Shown: piece after piece, positions 7,586 to 11,529 of the stretch | How positions within the stretch are numbered: position 1 is the first letter of the stretch | Layout: every line of letters begins with the position of its first letter | DNA from: Candidatus Altarchaeales archaeon ex4484_96 | Lineage (GTDB): Archaea; Altiarchaeota; Altiarchaeia; IMC4; QMZM01 | Direction: 5' to 3' | DNA length: 11,529 bases | Assembly (NCBI GenBank): GCA_002254405.1 | Contig: NJDH01000033.1 | Span: forward strand, 1 to 11,529 | Notes under the pieces: generated by a model | The model's input: only the letters and a program-made list of their open reading frames with translations | Databases searched by the model: none | Told to the model about the DNA's origin: nothing | Translations under genes and position numbers: made by a program

Positions 7586-7613
7586 TCAAGCTTGGAAAAA
7601 AAGAACATAACCA

Positions 7614-7706
7614 ATGACCTTTGATTCTGTTTCGTTCAGAGACCCAAGCGGCCTCCTATATTACGTAAATGGTGTAGTCCACAGGCAGATAAATAAATCC
7701 TATTGA
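7614..7706 (+). pseudogene. 5' stub of a methyltransferase-like gene
   Basis: A 30-codon ORF with DSVSFRDPSGLLYYVNGVVH then RQINKSY. The pattern SFRDPSGxxFxxDGxxYRQxNxSY is the N-terminal signature of SAM-dependent methyltransferases of about 400 residues that I know from bacteria and archaea, often near PGTGS-motif peptides. Here it stops at TGA 7704-7706 and no methyltransferase domain follows in any frame. I infer that the rest was deleted. A functional 30-residue peptide is less likely. Confidence 0.5.
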
Positions 7707-8007
7707 GGGCGTATCCGGGGGGTACAGGCTTTTATTTAAATGTCTATTGGCCTTATGATCTTATTTTAGTCAAATAATCAATAGCCTAAGATTGAAATAA
7801 ACAACCGGGTTAAAAAATTCAATCGATGGGTTGAAAACAAATCTGAAGAGGGAATAAAAAAAATGTACTGCTTGGGATTGGTTTCAAAATCATATCCTGA
7901 GAAAAAAGAAGACCGATAACCAAGACAAGTATTTTTTTTGTGCTTATCTAAACTGCCGCAATCATATCAAATATTACTATCTAAATACATTAATATTTGC
8001 ATTCAAA
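7707..8007. other. Non-coding stretch with eroded coding remnants
   Basis: No convincing gene. An open stretch at 7785-7919 (+) encodes INNRVKKFNRWVENKSEEGI and KKMYCLGLVSKSYPEKKEDR but has no start codon before a late ATG at 7863; the composition is protein-like, so it may be the 3' remnant of a lost gene, family not recognised. A T8 run at 7932-7939 could end transcripts from the left. The AT-rich end carries the promoter of the next gene. Confidence 0.4.
7982..7998 (+). promoter_or_regulatory. Box A of the GT39 gene
   Basis: TAAATACAT (7982-7990) followed by TTAATATTT stands 22-25 bases before the tandem ATGATG at 8008-8013, as for a leaderless archaeal transcript. No Shine-Dalgarno precedes the start. 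Confidence 0.4.
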
Positions 8008-9660
8008 ATGATGGATAATAAACATAAAATAATGCTTTCTCTTGTTCTTTTATCTGGCATAATACTGCGTTTACCCTATCTTGAGCTGATGCCCTCGTGG
8101 ATGTGGGATGAGGGCGTGAACATGAACATCAGCTGGAATCTCGCATCAGGGAGAGCCCAGTGGTTTACCCTGACCTACCCGTTTATACCTCATCCGCCTC
8201 TTTTTTTTATGATATCTGCTTTTCTCCTAAAGCTTTTAGGCAACCACCTAATCTACATGCGGGCACTGACCGCATTATATGGCGTTTGGACTGTTTTTTT
8301 GCTTTATCTTGTAGGGAAAGAAGCCTTTGATACAAAAACAGGGCTGTTTGCTGCGTTTTTGTTTGCCATATACCCCTGGGCGATATTCTACAACAGAGGT
8401 GCTTTCGCTAACAACCAGCTCATGCTGCTTACTGTGCTAACCCTATACCTGTATCTGAGATACAATAAAATCGGGAAACAAAAATGGATTATCTATTCCG
8501 CCTGCACCGCATCCATGGCGGTGTTGACGGAGTATACGGGCATAGCGCTGGTGGTATCTCTTGCTATTCTGACCTATAAAGGACAGCGTGATTTAATAAA
8601 AAAAATCTTTATTATACTGGTTGCTCCGCTGTTACTGTTTACGGTTATAATGCTTTATCTGATGCCGGATGCCTTCATACATGACCTGCTTTTTACCTTA
8701 AACAGGTTCAGTAATGCTATCCTGGGATTGATTATTTTGCTTGCTTTCATCTCTGTTTACCGCTTTATCCCAAGGGATAAAATCACGCCCTTAAAGGAAA
8801 AAACCAAACTATTCTACCTGAATATAGCACGATACGCGCTCTTTTATGGTGGGGTGGCAAGCGAGGAGGAAACAATAGAACGGATTGGGTATAATCTAAA
8901 GCTTGCAGGAAGCATATTATTCCTGCTAACACTATATCTATCGCTTCAGCCGCTTAGCTGGCAAGGCTTCTACACCGGGCTGGACCTGTACTGGCTGGGT
9001 TTATTCGGGTATCTGGTTATCAAGCCAAAAAAAACCCGCAAGCAAATGCTAGCATTCTGCGTCCCGCTTTTTATAATCATCGCAGGATTCGGGCGGCTGG
9101 ATCACATGATAATGCCTTTTTACCCGTTTTTTGCGCTAGGTCTGGCTTTATTGTTTAAGGAGGTTTATCTAATCCTTACCTCGGCCTTCAAACAAACTGC
9201 ATCCGTGAGAATGATAGTGCTTGCATTCTTAATCATCCCCCTGGCTTACATGGGCTTCATGGATTACCAAACCTTCGTTGAGGGGATTAATCCATCCGTC
9301 CCGCAGGAGAATATGGGTGCTAGATTGCTGGTAAGCGAATACGTTAATGAACAGGTTACCCCCGATGATTTAGTGCTCGCCGACAGCCACTTTCTTCGAT
9401 TCATCGGCGCTCGGGTGTCGGTGATACTGCAGGCGGTGGCTTATGAAGGTCAACAGATACTTTATATGTCGGGTGACTACGGCCTAAACAGGTTTACATT
9501 CAACTGCTCATATAAAAAAGCCAAAATCATCATCATAGCGGACGGGTACATGCCCTGGCTTAAAGAGAACTGCCCCCAGGTAGCAGAATATGTGAGTTCC
9601 TGTAAGCTAAGTAGAATAGACAGCTTCAGGGTCTATGAATGCGGCAGGCTAGGACCCTAA
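8008..9660 (+). CDS. GT39/PMT_2-type membrane glycosyltransferase (ArnT/PMT-like)
   Basis: A 550-residue GT-C glycosyltransferase with about 11-13 TM helices and an extracytoplasmic C-terminal domain of about 120 residues. Diagnostic motifs are WMWDEG (31-36; the acidic D-E pair of the first periplasmic-type loop that binds the lipid-phosphate sugar and acts as base), FIPHPPLFF (59-67), and the helix-2 region LIYMRALTALYGVWTVFLLY with LVGKEAFDTKTGLFAAFLFA, as in PMT_2 proteins. The family uses polyprenyl-phosphate-linked sugars to modify proteins or lipids on the outer face of the membrane. The donor and acceptor cannot be read from sequence. The C-terminal domain has several cysteines (FNCSYKKAKI, KENCPQ, SSCKL, YECG), perhaps disulfide-linked. 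The intact donor synthase expected for it is the damaged GT2 next door, so another must exist elsewhere if this protein works. It ends in TAA and overlaps the 3' end of a small minus-strand ORF by 12 bases. Confidence 0.88.
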   Translation: MMDNKHKIMLSLVLLSGIILRLPYLELMPSWMWDEGVNMNISWNLASGRAQWFTLTYPFIPHPPLFFMISAFLLKLLGNHLIYMRALTALYGVWTVFLLYLVGKEAFDTKTGLFAAFLFAIYPWAIFYNRGAFANNQLMLLTVLTLYLYLRYNKIGKQKWIIYSACTASMAVLTEYTGIALVVSLAILTYKGQRDLIKKIFIILVAPLLLFTVIMLYLMPDAFIHDLLFTLNRFSNAILGLIILLAFISVYRFIPRDKITPLKEKTKLFYLNIARYALFYGGVASEEETIERIGYNLKLAGSILFLLTLYLSLQPLSWQGFYTGLDLYWLGLFGYLVIKPKKTRKQMLAFCVPLFIIIAGFGRLDHMIMPFYPFFALGLALLFKEVYLILTSAFKQTASVRMIVLAFLIIPLAYMGFMDYQTFVEGINPSVPQENMGARLLVSEYVNEQVTPDDLVLADSHFLRFIGARVSVILQAVAYEGQQILYMSGDYGLNRFTFNCSYKKAKIIIIADGYMPWLKENCPQVAEYVSSCKLSRIDSFRVYECGRLGP

Positions 9661-9768
9661 TATTATGGCGAAGGTGAACCAAGCCCATATGAGGAGCCCA
9701 AGCACCAAAGCCACGAAAATCAACACATCCTTTTGTGTTATATCATCTCTTAGTTTTAGTTTATCCAT
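9649..9768 (-). CDS. Small single-TM protein, unknown
   Basis: A 39-residue ORF: charged, cytoplasm-like head (MDKLKLRDDITQKD) followed by one TM helix (VLIFVALVLGLLIWAWFTFA) and a tiny tail. The size and shape recall tail-anchored small subunits such as Sec61-beta or SecG, but no family signature is present, so I do not assign it. A TATA-like run (ATATATATG on the minus strand, about 9791-9800) lies about 28 bases before ATG 9768, and CAGG precedes the ATG. It is divergent from the pilin gene. Stop TAG lies within the 3' end of the GT39 gene. Confidence 0.5.
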   Translation of the reverse strand: MDKLKLRDDITQKDVLIFVALVLGLLIWAWFTFAIILGS

Positions 9769-9800
9769 CCTGTTCGTATATTAATCTGAAAACATATATA

Positions 9801-9810
9801 TTTTTATATA
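9801..9810 (+). promoter_or_regulatory. Box A of the pilin gene
   Basis: TTTTTATATA is a near-consensus archaeal TATA box. The predicted transcription start is about 9830-9834, giving a leader of about 60 bases before ATG 9893, long for this window where other starts look leaderless. Confidence 0.55.
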
Positions 9811-9831
9811 ATGTAATATATATTTACATTA
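9809..9831. promoter_or_regulatory. 23-bp inverted repeat, candidate operator
   Basis: TAATGTAA, a 7-base spacer TATATAT, then TTACATTA: perfect 8-bp arms. It lies directly between box A and the predicted transcription start of the pilin gene, where a bound dimeric regulator would block initiation. It is also in the divergent region shared with the small minus-strand ORF. AT-rich sequence makes chance palindromes more likely, so a real operator is an inference. Confidence 0.45.
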
Positions 9832-9856
9832 ATAATAGGAGGCATTATTTAATCGG

Positions 9857-9892
9857 ATGAGGTCTATTAAGTCTATAAAAAAGGTGATATGA
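9857..9892 (+). other. Leader ORF, in frame and abutting the pilin start
   Basis: ATG 9857 opens 11 codons (MRSIKSIKKVI) and stops with TGA at 9890-9892, immediately before the pilin ATG and in the same frame. AGGAGG at 9837-9842 lies 14 bases before ATG 9857, rather far for a Shine-Dalgarno. The pilin's own ribosome site AAGGTGAT (9881-9888) is inside this ORF. It may control pilin translation by coupling, or be chance. Confidence 0.4.
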
Positions 9893-10315
9893 ATGGATGT
9901 TGTTAACAGGTTTAGGGTTTTTATGTTGGGGGCTTTTCTATTGATGTCTGGCTTTGTATATGCGCAGTCAAGTGGTTTAGGAACAGGTGCTGCAACACAC
10001 TTTTATTATGCGATGGCATGCTTGATATGTCAGATAATGCAGTTCATATACTACATTGTCGCGATAATAGCTACCTTGATGGTTATCGTAGCTGGTATTA
10101 AATGGATTACATCATCTGATGACCCTGAAGCAAGGAACTCAGCGAAGTCCCAGGTATTCAACGTGGTTATCGGTTTGATTATCGTATTACTTGCGGCTTT
10201 CCTGGTGTCCTTTATTGTAGTACACGCCTTCTTGGGCGGACAGGGAATGGTAATACTTGACCCGGTACAGCTGGTTATAAACGGTTGCTCTGGAGTCTGT
10301 ACTACAACAATCTAA
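9893..10315 (+). CDS. VirB2/TrbC-like type IV secretion pilin
   Basis: A 140-residue prepilin-like protein. Residues 1-24 are a signal peptide (RFRVFMLGAFLLMSGFVYA|Q). The mature part has two TM helices, about 49-69 (MQFIYYIVAIIATLMVIVAG) and 88-113 (VFNVVIGLIIVLLAAFLVSF), joined by a short polar loop with SSDDPEARNSAKSQ. This layout and the DPEARxxAKxxxxNxxxGLxI pattern match the T4SS pilin (TrbC/VirB2) family, which forms the pilus or stalk of conjugation-type machines. Four cysteines lie as CLIC (43-46) before helix 1 and CSGVC (132-136) near the C terminus, both predicted on the outer side, so disulfides are possible. The start is decided by the strong Shine-Dalgarno AAGGTGAT, 4 bases upstream. 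A hairpin terminator follows and the PrgI/VirB4-like gene comes next. Confidence 0.82.
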   Translation: MDVVNRFRVFMLGAFLLMSGFVYAQSSGLGTGAATHFYYAMACLICQIMQFIYYIVAIIATLMVIVAGIKWITSSDDPEARNSAKSQVFNVVIGLIIVLLAAFLVSFIVVHAFLGGQGMVILDPVQLVINGCSGVCTTTI

Positions 10316-10335
10316 GGGACTAAACAGGATTATCC

Positions 10336-10366
10336 GGGGATAAAATCCCCTTCTCTTTTTCTTTTA
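10336..10366 (+). terminator. Hairpin plus T-rich terminator after the pilin gene
   Basis: GGGGAT, loop AAA, ATCCCC: a perfect 6-bp stem at 10336-10350, then TTCTCTTTTTCTTTTA. It lies 21 bases after the pilin stop. It would end or reduce transcription into the next gene, so that the structural pilin can be made in excess. Confidence 0.7.
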
Positions 10367-10480
10367 TTGTTTATTTGAAGGCCATAATAGTATTATTCGC
10401 TCTTACCTCGGGTGTTAGCTTAGACTTTTATAACATGGACCGAAAAGGCTGAAAGCTAATAAAAGCATTCAACGAAACTA

Positions 10481-10488
10481 TTTTATTT
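10481..10488 (+). promoter_or_regulatory. Possible box A of the PrgI/VirB4-like gene
   Basis: TTTTATTT, centre 34 bases before ATG 10519, predicts a start near 10510 and a leader under 10 bases. No Shine-Dalgarno is seen. Between the terminator and this site no gene is visible; an inverted repeat TTAGCTT/AAGCTAA (10415-10421, 10453-10459) encloses another TATA-like run (CTTTTATAAC). Confidence 0.35.
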
Positions 10489-10518
10489 GACGGTTTCCTT
10501 ATTGGTTAATACCATAAA

Positions 10519-11397
10519 ATGCCTTACGAGATACCTTCTGATATAACATACGAGGAGAGGTTACTGGGTCCTCTCACTGTGAAGCAATCGATTTACGCCG
10601 TGATATGTGGAGGAATCGTAATATACGTTTTCTTCTTCGTAAAAGACATGAATCTGGTTTTAAGGGCTTTAATATCCCTTTTAGCCATCGGTGTAGCGGT
10701 CGGCGTAACCTTCTTTGACCTTGACCGTTATGTAATAAACTACGTCGGTTTTATGAGAGAACAAAGGGCGGTTTCATGGATTTCACCAGCTGCAAGCAGG
10801 CTGCTCGGTATAAGAGACATAAAAGCCGACTCTGTTTTTCTTAAAAACGGCAATGTTCTCGCTGTTTTAAAGATTACGCCGATAAACTTCGGGGTCTTAA
10901 ACAAGGAAGACCAAGACATCGTAATATACAATTTTTTACAGTTCATCAATTCAGTGGATTTCCCAATACAAATTGTCATGAGAAGCGTTAACCTTGATTT
11001 AACCGATTATTTATCCAGCCTAAAAAGGAGAATAGTCCAAAGAGACGACCAGATGGCTTTGGTTTATTTCGAGCATTTCTCGAAATACCTGGCAGAATAC
11101 ATCGCTGAAAGAAAAATAAACGATAGATTATTTTATGTCCTGGTTCCGGCAAGAAAATTCTTCGAGGAACGTAAAATAATCAGGGACCTGGAAACCCGAT
11201 GCTCCATCATCACAGAATCGCTTAACCGCTCAGGTATCGTGGCAGAAAGGCTTGATAACAAGGAACTACAGACGTTTTATTCATCCTACTTCACGCAGAC
11301 ATTCCATGTAGGTGAAGACTTCCTGACTCCCCTGACAATGTATCGGCGCATATGGGTGGGTGAAGGAGAAAGCGATATACTATTGGGGGCTGAGTAA
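10519..11397 (+). CDS. PrgI-domain protein fused to VirB4/TraC-like N-terminal domain
   Basis: A 292-residue protein of a type IV secretion machine. Residues 1-75 form a PrgI-type module: short polar head (MPYEIPSDITYEERLLGPLT), two TM helices (about 25-42 and 47-66), then LDRYVINYVGFMREQR. Residues about 95-290 resemble the N-terminal, non-ATPase part of VirB4/TraC proteins (VFLKNGNVLAVLKITPINFG, FLQFINSVDFPIQIVMRSVN, LFYVLVPARKFFEERK). No Walker A or B motif is present, so the ATPase must be a separate protein, most likely the next gene. In this system PrgI holds the VirB4 complex to the membrane below the pilin channel. The gene follows the pilin after a terminator and overlaps the next gene by one base (TAATG), which implies translational coupling. 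The domain order fits PrgI-TraC arrangements of archaea and Gram-positive elements (family knowledge). Confidence 0.75.
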   Translation: MPYEIPSDITYEERLLGPLTVKQSIYAVICGGIVIYVFFFVKDMNLVLRALISLLAIGVAVGVTFFDLDRYVINYVGFMREQRAVSWISPAASRLLGIRDIKADSVFLKNGNVLAVLKITPINFGVLNKEDQDIVIYNFLQFINSVDFPIQIVMRSVNLDLTDYLSSLKRRIVQRDDQMALVYFEHFSKYLAEYIAERKINDRLFYVLVPARKFFEERKIIRDLETRCSIITESLNRSGIVAERLDNKELQTFYSSYFTQTFHVGEDFLTPLTMYRRIWVGEGESDILLGAE

Positions 11398-11529
11398 TGG
11401 CTTCAGGGTTTAGCATACCTATTGATTTGCCTTTCCTGGGCTCAAAGAAAAAAAAGCCCAAAACAGGCGAGGGAGGGGAGGTAAGCAAATACCAGAGCAA
11501 GCTATTAGAGTACCTGACCTCCCCATCTA
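11397..11529 (+). CDS. Next gene of the secretion cluster, 3'-truncated (possible VirB4-type ATPase)
   Basis: ATG 11397 overlaps the preceding TAA by one base (TAATG). 44 codons are visible: IPIDLPFLGSKKKKPKTGEG followed by EVSKYQSKLLEYLTSPS, a polar, lysine-rich, soluble N terminus without a signal peptide or TM helix. Position and coupling suggest the VirB4-like ATPase that the PrgI/VirB4 N-terminal protein lacks, but no motif is visible before the window ends. Confidence 0.55.
   Translation, partial: MASGFSIPIDLPFLGSKKKKPKTGEGGEVSKYQSKLLEYLTSPS

Noticed and set aside
557..9895. Genome-wide reassignment of UGA, suggested by two in-frame UGA junctions (926-928 and 9890-9892).
   Set aside because: The PHP and aRF1 genes both end in UGA at natural C termini with no sensible continuation, and tryptophan is encoded by UGG throughout. 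UGA works as a normal stop here.
10411..10460. Possible tRNA-like fold before the PrgI gene.
   Set aside because: There is no T-loop GTTCRA motif, no acceptor stem and no anticodon arm of proper size.
1..11529. CRISPR arrays, insertion sequences, attachment sites, tRNA or rRNA genes.
   Set aside because: No spaced direct repeats, transposase motifs, terminal repeats or RNA-gene signatures were seen on either strand.

Overview
The window is archaeal. The evidence is a class-1 release factor of the aRF1/eRF1 type (NIKS, YxCxxxF and GGQ motifs), the C-terminal half of an archaeal-type PheRS beta chain, TATA (box A) elements placed for leaderless or short-leader transcripts, and polyprenyl-phosphate sugar enzymes of archaeal type. 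Base composition is moderately AT-rich. The lineage cannot be fixed from the sequence; a small-genome or DPANN/Altiarchaeota-like archaeon is only a guess based on split and eroded genes.

Layout. (1) 1-565, + strand: 3' part of a PHP-domain phosphoesterase, ending at a T8 tract. (2) 557-5275, - strand, read right to left: PAP2/Aur1-like membrane lipid phosphatase or transferase; a PheT reduced to its B5 and catalytic-like core domains; aRF1 without the zinc-ribbon minidomain; a secreted beta-rich protein; and, in the same frame directly behind that protein's UGA stop, a membrane segment plus small beta domain with no ordinary start codon. (3) 5339-9660: a surface-glycan block with two GT-C membrane glycosyltransferases (+), between them a GT2 polyprenyl-phosphate sugar synthase (-) with an internal deletion and frameshift, a 47-residue PGTGS-motif membrane peptide, and what looks like the 5' stub of a deleted methyltransferase. 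(4) 9649-9768, -: a 39-residue single-TM ORF. (5) 9801-11529, +: start of a type IV secretion/conjugation-like cluster: a VirB2/TrbC-like pilin with a structured control region (TATA, 23-bp inverted repeat, leader ORF, Shine-Dalgarno), a hairpin terminator, a PrgI + VirB4/TraC N-terminal-domain protein, and the start of a translationally coupled next gene.

How they fit. The GT2, GT-C and PAP2 genes are consistent with building or recycling lipid-linked sugars and glycosylating envelope proteins, and the secreted beta protein carries N-glycosylation sequons. The pilin/PrgI/VirB4-like genes belong to a separate envelope machine. Several genes here are truncated, split, deleted or interrupted. 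The most interesting points are PheT starting exactly at a domain boundary, the in-frame UGA in the secreted/membrane gene pair, and the control region of the pilin gene.
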